Assembly: GCA_948474755.1 (NCBI GenBank)
Contig: CAOLHI010000150.1
Coordinates: 744,001 to 808,000, forward strand
Reading direction: 5' to 3'
DNA: 64,000 bases
DNA from: Ctenosaura bakeri
Lineage: Eukaryota > Chordata > Lepidosauria > Squamata > Iguanidae
Made by a program: the position numbers and the translations under genes. The stretch's first letter is position 1; each line of letters opens with the position of its first letter. The notes under the pieces are model-generated. The model had not been told where the DNA came from. It worked only from the letters and a program-made list of their open reading frames with translations, and did not search any database. Shown here one piece after another: positions 47,033 to 57,602 of the stretch.

Positions 47033-47357
47033 GGTGACTTTAGGCAAATTTATATCCTACCTTTCCTCTTTCTCTTATGATGTTTTAAAAAATTAAAATA
47101 GGTGCAAATAGATTTTCACATAATTGAAACATGCAGGAATTAAGTTATAATTAAACTATAATTAAACCTTAGATAGGAACAAAAGCAATATGAAAACATA
47201 TATATTTTTCCAAGATGTGAACCTGTGTCTTCAAGTCGAGTATAACACCATCCAGCACAGGCTGAATCTCTGTTAGGTATATTAATGTGTTATTTTTTGA
47301 TTTATTGTTGTGTTTACTTGTATTTTGTATTGTGTATTATGTGTTTTATGTTTTTCC

Positions 47358-47360
47358 TTT

Positions 47361-47404
<44 letters not shown>
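47358..47404. repeat. (CTTT)n microsatellite
   Basis: About eleven CTTT units. It lies just beyond the truncated end of the CR1 piece; an open frame of repeated FLSF residues here is only the microsatellite read as protein. Confidence 0.95.
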
Positions 47405-47433
47405 TACTTAATTAAAAAAAGAAATAAAAAAAT

Positions 47434-49255
47434 ACCATTGGATGTAGCTCATCTGGCCCTGGTGACTTGAATTCATTAAGAGTAGCCAGGAAATCGTGTA
47501 CTACCTCTTTACCTATTCTGTGCTGCATTTCCCCTATTACATCATCTGTTCTGTTTTCTCCAGGTTAAACACTGATTTTCTTTTGGGAGAAGACCGAGGC
47601 AAAGAAGATGTTGAGTAGTTCTGCCTTTTCTCTGTCTCCTGTTACTATTTCTGCATTTTCTCCTTGCAGGAGCCGTACCATCTCCTTGTTTTTCCTATTA
47701 ATACAAACATAACCAAAAAAGCCCTTTTTATTGTTTTTAATCTCTCTAGCAAGCCTGAGCTCATTCTGCACTGTAGCTTTTCAGATGTTTGGCCTACATG
47801 TGCTGGCTATTTATTTGAATTCCTCTTTGGCAATTTCCTCCTTTTTTCCATTTCTCATACATGGCCTTTTAAAATCTTAGTTCATTTGAAAGTTCTTTAA
47901 GCATCCATCTTGTTTTCTTTAGACACCTCCCATTTTTCTTCCTCAATGGAATTGCTTGAAACTGTGCTTTCAGTATCTCAATTTTAAGAAACTCCCATCC
48001 ATCATAAACTCCTTTCTCTTTTAGTATTCCTGACCACAGCATGACACCTAAATTTCCCTAAGTTTACTGAAATCAGCTTTCTTAAAGTCTAGAATGAGAG
48101 TCTGACTATGCTTGGCTTTCCCTTTCCACTGTATAACAAACTCCAGGAGAACATGGTCACTCCCACCTAAGGATCCCGCCACTCTCCCCCGCCCATTAAC
48201 TAGGTCATCACTTTTGGTTGGATCAGGTCCAAAATATCCCCTTGTTGCCTCTTCCACTGTTTGGACAATGAAATTGTCTGAAAGGCAAGTGAGGAATTTG
48301 TTGGATCTGATGTTCTTGGCAGAATTTGATTTCTAACAAATATCAGGACAGTTGAAATCTTTCATTACTACTGTCTCTCCCTTTTATGAATCTGTGATTA
48401 TTTGGTTCTTGTGGGTTTCTCGGGCTTTGAGACCGTGTTCTGGTTGTATTTTCTCCTGACGTTTCACCTGCATCTGTGGCTGGCATCTTCAGAGGAATGG
48501 TGAATTGGAAGTGGAGTGGAGAATATATATGCCAGTCTCCACTCCACTTCCAATTCACCATTCCTCTGAAGATGCCAGCTACAGATGCAGGTGAAATGTC
48601 AGGAGAAATTACAACTAGAACATGGTCTCAGAGCCCGAAAAACCCACAAGAACCAATGGATTCTGGCTGTGAAAGCCTTCAACTCTACATCTTGTGGTTA
48701 TTTGTTTGTCATCTGAATGTGTAATCTGGTTTAGGAAGGCCTCATCTAAGTTCTCAATCTGGTTTGAGGGGTCTGTAGTAGACACCCCTGTTTTTACTCT
48801 CCCCCTTAATTTTTACCCAGATGCTCTCAACCTGGCTTCCAGGATTTAAGTCATGGATCTCTTTACAGGTATAAATATCCTTGACATATAATGCTACTCC
48901 TTCTCCCTTCCTGCTTGGTCTGTTTCTTTGAAATAGATGTACCCCTCTATTACTATATTCCAATCATGAGTCTCATTCCAACAGGTTTCAGTGATGCCTA
49001 TTATGTCATATCTGCTTTGCTGTGTTAAGAGTTCAAGTTTATCTTATTTCCCATGCATTAGTGTAGAGACAACTAAGACCATGGGTCAACCCCCCCAGCT
49101 GCTAATTTAAGGTTTTTTGCCTCTTACAGTTCAGCTCTTGTACTATTTGCTCAGTTCCCTCAATAGCATGTGGATTATTATCTCTAGCACTTAATGAACT
49201 CCTGCCCTCAAGAATACTGTTGTCCTCTTCCAAAAATTATCTGGAGCTGATTTGT
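47434..49255 (-). mobile_element. CR1-like LINE, ORF2 endonuclease through start of RT, split by a Penelope-like element
   Basis: Read on the minus strand, from high to low coordinate: YDIIGITETCWNE (about 49020-48980), GVALYVKD and VESIWVKIKGE (48915-48790), then after the insert GGSDHVLLEF (about 48178-48150, the SDH motif of the APE-type endonuclease), [25 protein letters not shown] (47750-47700), [13 protein letters not shown] (about 47625-47590), and finally SPGPDELHPMV (about 47465-47435), the first reverse transcriptase block. There the element stops. Frames are broken by stops and shifts. LINE copies normally lose the 5' end; this one has lost its 3' end, so a later deletion or rearrangement is needed. 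Confidence 0.85.
48405..48692. mobile_element. Penelope-like element fragment (inverted LTR-like repeat) with hammerhead-like motifs
   Basis: The 288-bp insert has two inverted arms that meet at 'gaattggaagtggagtgga' (48502-48520) and its complement (48537-48555). It ends in 'ctggctgtgaaagccttcaa'. A near-perfect 12-bp duplication TGTG(A/G)TTATTTG flanks it (48393-48404 and 48693-48704) and the CR1 continues on both sides. Each arm has CTGAAGA, a GC-rich hairpin, then GAAA(C/T)GTC, laid out like a type I hammerhead ribozyme as reported for Penelope-like retroelements (details in findings). The family name is recognition from memory of a common reptile repeat. No RT or GIY-YIG domain is present. 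Confidence 0.7.
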
Positions 49256-49590
49256 TTGCCCCCATCCATGTACCTTTGTCAAGCCAGGTTTCTCCATCCT
49301 GTATCTGGGTATCTGATTTTCCCTGACCAAATGTAGAATCTTACATTTTTCCCTGCTGAAATTAATTCTGTTTGTTTTGGCCCATTTCTCCAGTCTGTGA
49401 AGGTCGTCTTGAATTTTGGTTCTGTCTTCTGAGATATTAGCTATTCCTCCCTCTTTGGTGTCATCTGAAATTTGAAGATCATCCCCTCCATTTCTTTATC
49501 CAAGTTATTTATGAAGATGTTGAATGGTATGAGATGTAGGAAAGAACCTTGGGGCACTCCACTTTTCTTCAAGAATCACCAGTGAGGAGC
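49256..49590 (-). mobile_element. CR1-like LINE, RT catalytic region with a frameshift
   Basis: Minus-strand translation gives GVPQGSF (about 49562-49540), FNIFINNLD, then, after a one-base loss in the FADD motif, DDTKEGGIANISED, IQDDLHRLEKWAK and REKCKILHL (down to about 49320). These are reverse transcriptase blocks in correct order, including the metal-binding DD. This part belongs downstream of the RT start found at 47434, yet it lies upstream of the ORF2 start in the same orientation. It is dead: the frameshift hits the catalytic motif. The exact junction with the neighbouring CR1 piece near 49255 is uncertain. Confidence 0.8.
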
Positions 49591-49617
49591 TGCTGCTGCT
49601 GCTGCTGCTGCTGCTGC

Positions 49618-49669
<52 letters not shown>
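49591..49669. repeat. compound (CTG)n / (ATT)n microsatellite
   Basis: Nine CTG units (49591-49617) followed by about sixteen ATT units up to 49667. It abuts the CR1 piece. Confidence 0.95.
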
Positions 49670-49670
<1 letters not shown>

Positions 49671-52600
49671 TAAAATATAACAAAATAAAATACATAATCC
49701 ATAAACAATAGTAATATTTATAAGAACTGATTACACAATTACACATATCTTCATAATCTTCCTCTATTCCTTCCTAGGACATATTAATGTTTACGAATCT
49801 TACATAACTGTACTTCCAAAAAAAGAGAAGAAAGTTCTAATTAAATTCTTTGTTCCTGATATGAACTATCAATAAGCATTCAATACACTGCAATATATAA
49901 ATCATTGCACAGTATTGCTTATATACTTTTCCGAGTATAATTTGTGATTCCCATCTTTGTTTTATTTTTATTTTTCCACCACCCCAGTGAGCTTTTTAAG
50001 AGTTCATTCCATCAGTGAGCTACAAATCCACCTACTGGTAACAGTAGCATTATCTGCAAGAAGGGCCTTACTAAAATTAGGATACAATATATGTGACGCT
50101 GCACAGGTCTGTAGGCTAAGCATCACTAAAAGACAACCAACAGTCCAGTACTAAATATATTTATAACACAGCTACTAGCTACACCAAAATATTAATAAAT
50201 ACTAAATGCTATGGCATGCCAAAGTCAGGCACTAGCAACTGCAAATACTTTCAGATCAAATACTGAAAACGAATGATCAGAAGTCATATAGAGTTGTCAA
50301 ATATTAGGCATATACTGAGAGAATGTCTGCTGTACAATCAAAATTAAAATTTGTAGAAAAGACGTGCTTTCAGGCTAACTTGAGCTTTCTTTTGCCCTCC
50401 CTCTGGAACCATAGGGAGACAGTGGGACCTATGTTAAAGACACAGTGCTGTGGTGACAGATAAGAAAATCCCTACTGCAGACACAGTTTGGCACCTTTGA
50501 AATTGTTTGACTGTCATACTGATGTTTAACTGCTTTTTTGAACAGCACCCTAGGAGAAGCTGGGGAAACGTCAGCTTTTTCAGAATGAGCACTAGGCCAG
50601 CAAGCCTGTGGATGGTTAGATTTTTATCTTGAATCATTTGAATGAAATCTCTTAAGGCTCCTAGCGGCTAGCTGTGAAATGAGTTCTCTGGGGAGCCTAT
50701 AATCACCTCATTGACACTCCTGAGCTGCATTAATATGCACCTACAGCCATGCTGGCAGTTTCCAGAGAGCAAATTACAGAGTTTCTCTTTCACACATCCT
50801 GCAGGAGTCTGGCTCATTGACATATAAAGTGGACGTTATTAAACCAAGACAGACATCTTTGAACTCTAAATTCAGTCTAGGCAGATGTTGTAGGTTCTGG
50901 TTGGGGAATATACGAAAGAAAGTGTTTGCTTTCTCCGTTTTGGTCCCCTGCCTCTTTGAATAAAACTGCAGGCGAAAAACGCTATTTTCGACAAATCTAA
51001 AAATCAATATCTCTTCTAATGCTTTTGTATCGGGGAGGAAGCATGCTTCTGGGGAATACTTGGCATTTTTGGTCATATCCTGACAGCTTGAAGAGGAATT
51101 ATCTCAGGAAGGTCTTTTAAAAGTTGTTTCTAATTTGGATTTCAGCATTCGTAATGCTCCCTTAGAAGTCTGAGGATCAAATCCTTTCTGGTTTCCTTTT
51201 GGCCCAGGTCTCACTGATGTTGTGGACATGTGCTGGAGTGCTGAAAACCTCCATGAGCCCTGTGGGTTTGTCAATATGAATTCAAGGATCTTTCCCACCT
51301 TCCCCCTTTCTCCCATTTTTGAAACATTTTCCTACATCAAAATTGGAGACACACTTTACTACACACATGATGGATAGAACACTTTTCCAAGAGTTGGAAT
51401 AACCTAGATAGACATCATGCCTTCCCCAAGCCCAGCAATCAAGATACCTGGATGGTGTTGTGGTTTTTTTTTTTGGGGGGGGCAGTGGGGAGTTCTGGAA
51501 TGCCTTATAAAATCCCAGTTTTTCCGTACTACTTCCTTTGAATTGATATTGCTGCCATTAACAATGAAGAGAAATCAATGCTAAGTGAAATCTCCTCACT
51601 CAAGACTCATCATGGTGGTCCAGCTGAATTATCAGTGGCCCCTTGACCTTTCTGACCACTGTTCCCTTTTACAGTTTGAGAAGTATTGATCTGTGGTAAC
51701 TAAGGTCAAGGAGGAGCAGCTGAGAGGGCTCCTTTCACACTGTTATGTCTGTGATGCTGCTCAAAGACAGCCTGCCCTGTTGTTTATTAGTTGCAAAATG
51801 GTTATGAGTATCCAGTAATTAGATGCTAGTGGAAGTATTTACAGGTTGTCAGATCAAAGACACAGCAAATACAAAATGTAATTTCCACATTTTGGCTGCA
51901 GACCTATAAAAGCTGTTTAGTTAGTGCGTCACACATATTATTAAAACATTTATTTCCTTCTGTCTGAATGACATAACAAGTCATTCGACTGAGGAAGTGC
52001 TTCCCAGAAGGCCCTGGGAACTTGTCAGTTATTGCTCATTTAATGGGATCCATTCTAATCTCTAAACTTCAGTTTCCCACATGATTAATTCTATAATATT
52101 AAAAGAGATACTGAAAAGCAAAATGCATGCATTTGCAGAATAATTATATTTCCTGTACCAGTCAGTGGAAAAACAACATGGAAAAATACTGATGTCTGAT
52201 CAAACTATTAAATGATATAGAATAAGACTTGGGAAAAACAAAGTGGAATAATTATTCAGAAAATAATATTCTGTCTGGCTTTTAAAAATTCTCTACTGTT
52301 TCTGGACTTTGTATAGAAGTACATGGGGAACATACCCAGTAAATCATGTATCTACTTGTTACTGGAAAATTAGTGGTGGATAAGTACTCTAGAGGTGGAT
52401 AAGTAGTCCAAAGTTCATAATGATGATGATTTGTTTTGTACAATATAGTTAGGCTATTTCTAAAGCTAAAATCTAAAGCTTAATGTAGCTTACAGAATAA
52501 AATCTGATACAATAGTGAATATCAAAGATTAATAAAGGCCAGCACTGATAATCAGTGTTCATTCCGGAAAGTGCAATGAGTAAAATCCAGTATGCAATAG

Positions 52601-53146
52601 AAGCTGAAAATCAACAGTAGAAATAAAATACAATTCAAGAATGAGCCAAAGAAAACAAAGGGACTTTCAGGGTTTTCCCAAAAGCCTGCAACAATAGGGT
52701 CTGGTATCAACAGGTTTCCAAATTGTTTTCACAGGACTGCCAAAAATGGTATTTCATTTCTTGCCAGTCTCAGTCCCACACAAATAGGAAAGAGAAATTA
52801 AGGGCTAGTGTGTGGTACAAGAGCAAGGTAACTTCACAGAAGAGTGATGAGAAGTGAGGAGGCAATATGCAGAGCAAGTAGGGAATAGAGGGATAGCCAA
52901 AGATATCCTGAACAAGTCAATAGCTTAGCTGTTTCATCACCTAAGTAGAAGCAATGATAGGGAAATTGTGTATCTTGACAGTTGAATTCTTTGATTGTTT
53001 CAAATGTGAACCAATTTGAAAGGACTTGAGTTCCTACCCCTTGCCTATCAGGAGCCAGGATGATCAACCTAATAATGGAATGGGGGCACAGGGCATAGTG
53101 GAGTATCAGAAACATATATGTGAACCACTTGTAATGTATGGCACTG
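49670..53146. other. unassigned stretch
   Basis: AT-rich in the first 700 bp. 50774-51316 has a long minus-strand open frame with one stop, listed separately. 51463-51483 has a T run then a G run. 51930-52150 is free of repeats and includes 'ctgaatgacataacaagtc' and 'gctcatttaatggg', a candidate conserved non-coding element by appearance. Nothing else recognised. Confidence 0.4.
50774..51316 (-). other. unidentified open frame of about 180 codons with one internal stop
   Basis: Two minus-strand frames, 51316-51104 and 51076-50774, are in phase and separated only by one TGA (51106-51104) and nine sense codons, so the frame is open for about 180 codons apart from that stop. It is rich in K, F, L and R, has no signal peptide or transmembrane segment, and I recognise no domain. 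There is no clear promoter, splice site or polyadenylation context. It could be a decayed retroposed gene or retroelement ORF, or chance: a 100-codon open frame is not rare in 64 kb. I do not call it a gene. Confidence 0.2.
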
Positions 53147-53172
53147 ACACACACACACACACACACACACAC
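53147..53172. repeat. (AC)n microsatellite
   Basis: Thirteen AC units just before a SINE head. Confidence 0.95.
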
Positions 53173-53188
53173 AGAACAAGAAAGAGGA

Positions 53189-53382
53189 GAGCCAGCGTGG
53201 TATAGAGGTTTGAACATTGGATTGTGACCCTGAAGATCAGGGTTTGATTCTCCACTTGGCCACGGAAACCCACTGGGTAACCTTGGGTGTGTCACACATT
53301 CTCAGCACCAGATAACCTCGTGATAGATTCACCCTAGCGTCAAAATAAATTGGAAATTATTTGATGGCTCACAACAACAACA
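53189..53382 (+). mobile_element. Sauria-type SINE
   Basis: The head 'gagccagcgtggtatagagg' contains a box A-like stretch; box B reads GGGTTTGATTC (one change from the consensus GGTTCGAATCC). The body 'ggaaacccactgggtaacc' and a shortened tail ending 'ctcacaacaacaac' follow. Confidence 0.9.
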
Positions 53383-55081
53383 CATACATATATATAGAGG
53401 GAATGCAACAGAAAAAGGAAGGCATGAGTGTGGAGGAGACTATTCATATGCTAAATGAAATCTGCCCCCCACATCTTTGTAAGTTATTACATAACTGAAA
53501 ATACAAACTAGAATGCATAAACACAGATTATCTGCTGCACTCAAAGCATTATTTTATGGTTTTCTACATTCAGCCTCTCTGTCAATCATGATTCATCCCT
53601 GAAAGAAATGGCATTAGCATTCATATTAAGAGACCCTTTTGCAGCCTGGGTTTCACTGCATTTTGCTGCAATTTGGGATGACATCTTGCCAGAAAAGGAA
53701 GATGGACAAAGCAGCAATTATTCTGACCTTTGGCAATACTACCAAAAGTGAAAGCCTTTCTAATGGAACATGGTTGGTGAATATATTAAAGTTTCAACTG
53801 AATATTAATAATTTTGCCAAAATGTTAGAATGAGAGAGGTGTTGTGTTTCACTTTCTAACACACGAAGGCAAGCACACTTTATGAATCACCTGTCAACAC
53901 TTAAATTTGTATAGCGTTAATGCCTAAATTTAAAAGAGAAATTTGGAATCTATGGACTTTAGTGCTTTCAGCTGAATGTCCTTAATTCTTCCTTTCTTGA
54001 AGAAAGGATGCAGTCTTACATGCAAATTGGTTAAATCAGTATTGAATCAGTGGGAATTGTTTTGCATTCTAGGAAAACAAATTAATTTGCACTGACCCCA
54101 CATGGGATTGCCCATCATCTAGTTTCCCTCCTCCCTTTCACCTTTTAGATAAGAAACCCTTGGTATGCCTGTGTTGGGAGACCTGCCAGAGAGTTAGATA
54201 TAACCTTGTAAATGAAGTTGCAAATAGCTGTGTGGAGCATGAATTCAGTAGTCAAGATTCAACAAATATAGCAACCCAACTGTGTTCAAGATTGCAGTCC
54301 AAGTCTTCTGATGTTTGACTGCCTTCTGATATCTTTGTTTTATCCTGTCTTACAGCTGAAGATTAAGGGCTCTGCTGCTGGAACTCACTGGACCGCGCTA
54401 AGACTGCAATCCCAAACAAACATCTAAGACAGAAACTGAGGTGATGAAATTTATGCCAGAAAAATCTAGAGATAGTGGGGAATTTCATATGGATCGTTTT
54501 CTTCGTGATAGCTTGGAAACATTCACAAATTTCTTCGTAACCAGGAAAGAAAAAAAAGAAAGAAAATTTTTAATGACCTGGAAAAGACCTGGAGTGCTTA
54601 GCAGTTAAAATTCTTGGGGGAACCATACAAGAATTTTCTTGTGATGTTTTATTAGGGCAGGATGGGGACACTTCAGCCTTTTTCTGCAACTGTGATCCAA
54701 ACAGTTAAAAATGAGTTCTCACTATTAAAACCTGCACTGGTCAGCAATTCTCACCCAGTAAATATGCTCTGTCTTCCCCCACGTGGTTGCTACCCCCTTG
54801 CTCAGTGCAAAAGACCTTCTTTCATTTGCTGCTTATAAAGAGGTCAAGGTATCCTTGGGAAAAAGAAAAGAACATTAAGAGTCAATGACAGGGAAGTAAG
54901 CATAGGGAGTAAACATGGCTGAGTGTGATGTATAACATGATGCAGAAAGCATTACTGTCATGATCACTTTGGTTACTTTGCAAGATTGGCAGAGCTTCCC
55001 CAATCAGGCAAGGTGTGGTAGATATGTATGCAAGGGGGGTTGTCTTACAGATATTCAGTTCTTATCTTGCATCTTGTGTTA
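53383..55081. other. unassigned non-coding stretch
   Basis: No repeat family recognised, apart from short A-rich runs (54551-54575). Open frames are short and without resemblance. Confidence 0.45.
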
Positions 55082-55304
55082 GGTCCCTATCACGCTACAT
55101 GTTATAGCACTATTATTTCTCTTTAACTGTCCTGGCTGAACCCTGTGGAATTCTGAGGTTTGTAGTTTGGTGAGGCATTGGAGCTGTCTGGCTGAGAATG
55201 CTAAATACCTCTCCCTAAACTGCAAATCCCATGATTCCATGTGATATTGCCATGACAATTAAAGTGGAATAATAGTGCTCTAACAGTATAGTGTAATAAG
55301 GCCC
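55082..55304. mobile_element. short palindromic MITE with TTA target duplication
   Basis: The best copy of the family also at 2513 and 6054. Ends GGTCCCTATCACGCTA and GGGCCTTATTACACTA (complement) match at 12 of 16 positions and are flanked by TTA on both sides (55079-55081 and 55305-55307). The arms carry 'gttatagcactattatt' and the complement 'aataatagtgctctaac', and 'tctgaggtttgtagtttgg' against 'ctaaactgcaaatccca'. The 3-bp TTA suggests PIF/Harbinger mobilisation. Confidence 0.75.
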
Positions 55305-55329
55305 TTACTCTCTGTTTTCCTGCAGAATT

Positions 55330-55560
55330 GTGGGTTCCCTGATTATTGAAAAATTCCTGTCAGCAGTGGTGGAGCTTGGAGTGCATGGATGGGGGAGGCA
55401 GGAGAGGAGGCTGTGGTGGAGAGGCTTGGCCACAGTGCATGGGGGCATGGCATCAGAGTGTGGGGGTGTGGCCACAAGCCAGAACACCCCAAAAACATTG
55501 TCGCTGGGGGTGAACTGCCCCCATTGCCCCCCTGTCCCTACACAACTGCCTGTGAATAGG
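55330..55560. other. G-rich segment, probably a repeat fragment
   Basis: Strongly G-rich on the plus strand ('gtggtggagcttggagtgca', 'gggggtgtggccac'), then C-rich ('tgcccccattgccccc'). The composition differs sharply from both flanks, which suggests a piece of a GC-rich transposon, but no ends are visible. The 134-codon minus-strand open frame over it is a composition effect. Confidence 0.35.
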
Positions 55561-55586
55561 ACAAAATAGTGGCAAAGATACTTTGC

Positions 55587-55682
55587 ATTTATTCTGCACA
55601 AAAATGAGGTTTTCAGTACAACCCCCCTACATTTTGGGCAGAAAAAAAATCTGTGTAATTTTGTACAGAATAATTCACTGAA
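55587..55682. mobile_element. copy of the 'AGGACTTATTCT' inverted-repeat family
   Basis: The ends 'tttattctgcacaaaaatga' and the complement of 'ttttgtacagaataattca' form inverted repeats of about 20 bp matching the ends at 7576-7719. Inside are 'ggttttcagtac' and 'gggcagaaaaaa' units. Confidence 0.5.
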
Positions 55683-56074
55683 GCACTGCATGGCATGAAC
55701 ACTTCTCAAAAATGTGAAACAACTTTCATTTTCTCACTCAGATGAGAGTATATGGTGACTAATATTTGTTGTTTCATTGGACAACAAAGAATGCCAAGGT
55801 ACATTTCCCTGGGCAAAAGAGAACCCCCTAAGAATCTTCTTTAAGGCTGTCTTACAAGTTCATGTAGAATTAAGAAGTTTGAAGTCTAGTGGAGTCAATG
55901 GCTGACATCGTGTTAGTGGCATACATAAACATAAGTCCACCTTACGCCTGCATATGTCTTTGTTTGTTTGTTTGTTCTGCAGAGGTTGGTATTAGCTTCC
56001 ACCCTTTGCAATAGCCAAGGTCTCTGAATGTACTGTTGAGCTGCTACAGATTCCCCCCTTCATGGTCATTCTAT

Positions 56075-56270
56075 GGGTGGTGAGGTGGAGTTCAGAGCAT
56101 CTGTTCCTGTGACTGATTTCAGAATGATTACATCATCTGCTGAAACCTCCAAAGGATCCCTGCAGATTTCAGTAGATGCAATAATTATTCTGATTATGAG
56201 TATGGGGACACAGACAGACTCTTCTACGAGCCCGCCCTCTCTATCATACACTGAATGAACATGGGGAGGG
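56075..56270. repeat. unidentified dispersed repeat, copy 1 (pair with 63290-63520)
   Basis: 'aatgattacatcatctgctgaaacctccaaaggatccc' in the first copy corresponds to 'atgatgatatcatttgctg...' in the second. Similarity spans about 110-180 bp. On the minus strand both copies read E(I/K).RDPLEVSADDVIIL-like peptides, 12 of about 17 residues alike, but neither frame has a coding context. Confidence 0.5.
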
Positions 56271-56995
56271 GCTGCAATGGCTCAACAGTAAGTCTGGTGG
56301 AATGTAGAAAGACCAGCTGTAGCATAATTCTGCATGAAGAACTATTATGCTACACTGCAGATCTAAGCCACTCTGTTTGCATCATAGCAGCTAAAAATGT
56401 ATTCATATGACTAGATATCTTGACTTAATAGAGCTGGTTTCATGTTAGTATGACATTTGGTTTTGTTTCCTCTTTGGGAATCTTATACCTCAGATCCCTG
56501 TACTCTGTACTCTGCAGCCACATTCATTTTTATCTGAAATAAATCTGGAAATGGAGTTGGGTATTAATTATGATCTCTTAATGCTGCTTGATACATATGT
56601 GCATCTTCTTGAACAGAAGGTATTCAGAACTACAGCCATTTATCTGGGTTATGGAGCCCTGAAATGGAGTTGGCCAGAGTGTTGTCACTTTTTCTACCCA
56701 GACAACTCAGAATCAAAAACTTCCATGAGACTGCTTTACACACACATGTGTGAATAAAATACTTAGACTCTGAGGTGGAGCACACACACAGGCCAGTGAA
56801 GACTGAGCACACTCAGTGGTTGTGGAATGTTGAGTGAAATGTTGAGTGTCACTTTCATTTCATTTCTATGCTGCCTCTCTCCCAGACTGGGACCCAAGGC
56901 AGCTAAAAAAAAGAATTAGCTAAAACCTTATAATAACATTTAAACACAATTAAAAACCATCATATTAAAATGATAGTGTCAGGTTGAGTGTATTA

Positions 56996-57275
56996 TCCCT
57001 GCCATGTTTACAGCCATATGGTATTGTTTGGGTAATCTGCTGTGTAGGGAGGAAGGATAGGATGAGAGCATGGCCATTAGGATGGGGAGAGATGATGGGA
57101 GCGATGATAGGTGGAAAGCTGGGAACCTAGGAATGCTTGGTTAACAATTGGCTGCACTTGGCTGCATTCTCCTTGCCATGTTTACATCCATATGGTTGTG
57201 ATTGGGTGCTCTGCTGTATAAGGAGGAAGGATGGGAGGAGATGGTGGTTGGAAAGTGGGAACCTAGCTAACAATC
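56996..57275. repeat. diverged two-copy tandem duplication, period about 173 bp
   Basis: 'ccctgccatgtttacagcc' with 'atatggt', 'gggaggaaggatag' and 'gggaacctagg' (56996-57131) is repeated as 'ccttgccatgtttacatcc', 'atatggt', 'aggaggaaggatgg' and 'gggaacctagc' (57169-57268). The second copy is shorter by an internal deletion in the G-rich part. Confidence 0.8.
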
Positions 57276-57602
57276 TGTGATAAGAACAGACATGACTGCT
57301 AGGTCACACTGTTGGTAGATTGTGAGAGAACATGGGAGAAGGGGCTGATGAGCTTGGGAAAAGTGTTTTTTTTTAACATTATCGACAAATGGGATAGCAG
57401 AGTGCACTAATTTTGAAATGTAATGCCTTATATAGTAATGTAAATCCAATAGTTATTTAGTCTTGGAAATTACCATACTGTGTATCTGTTTTCTTTGATA
57501 TTTCTGAATAAAGCTTTTGAAACATCTAATTATTGGGACGTTATTGGAAGCTATCCTGTACATCTCAGATAGCTTATAAACAATATAAAATCTTCTATAA
57601 GC

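Noticed and set aside
47285..47470. Open frame rich in F, L and S resembling a membrane protein
   Set aside because: It is the (CTTT)n repeat and flanking T-rich DNA read as protein.
48343..48724. Open frames of 72 and 82 codons on opposite strands with similar peptides
   Set aside because: They are the two arms of the Penelope-like inverted repeat read on each strand.
52834..53295. Minus-strand open frame of 153 codons
   Set aside because: It reads through a SINE and an (AC)n microsatellite (a Cys-Val run), so it is a chance frame.
55305..55709. Minus-strand open frame of 134 codons
   Set aside because: Overlies the G-rich segment and a small inverted-repeat element; no domain and no conserved residues visible.
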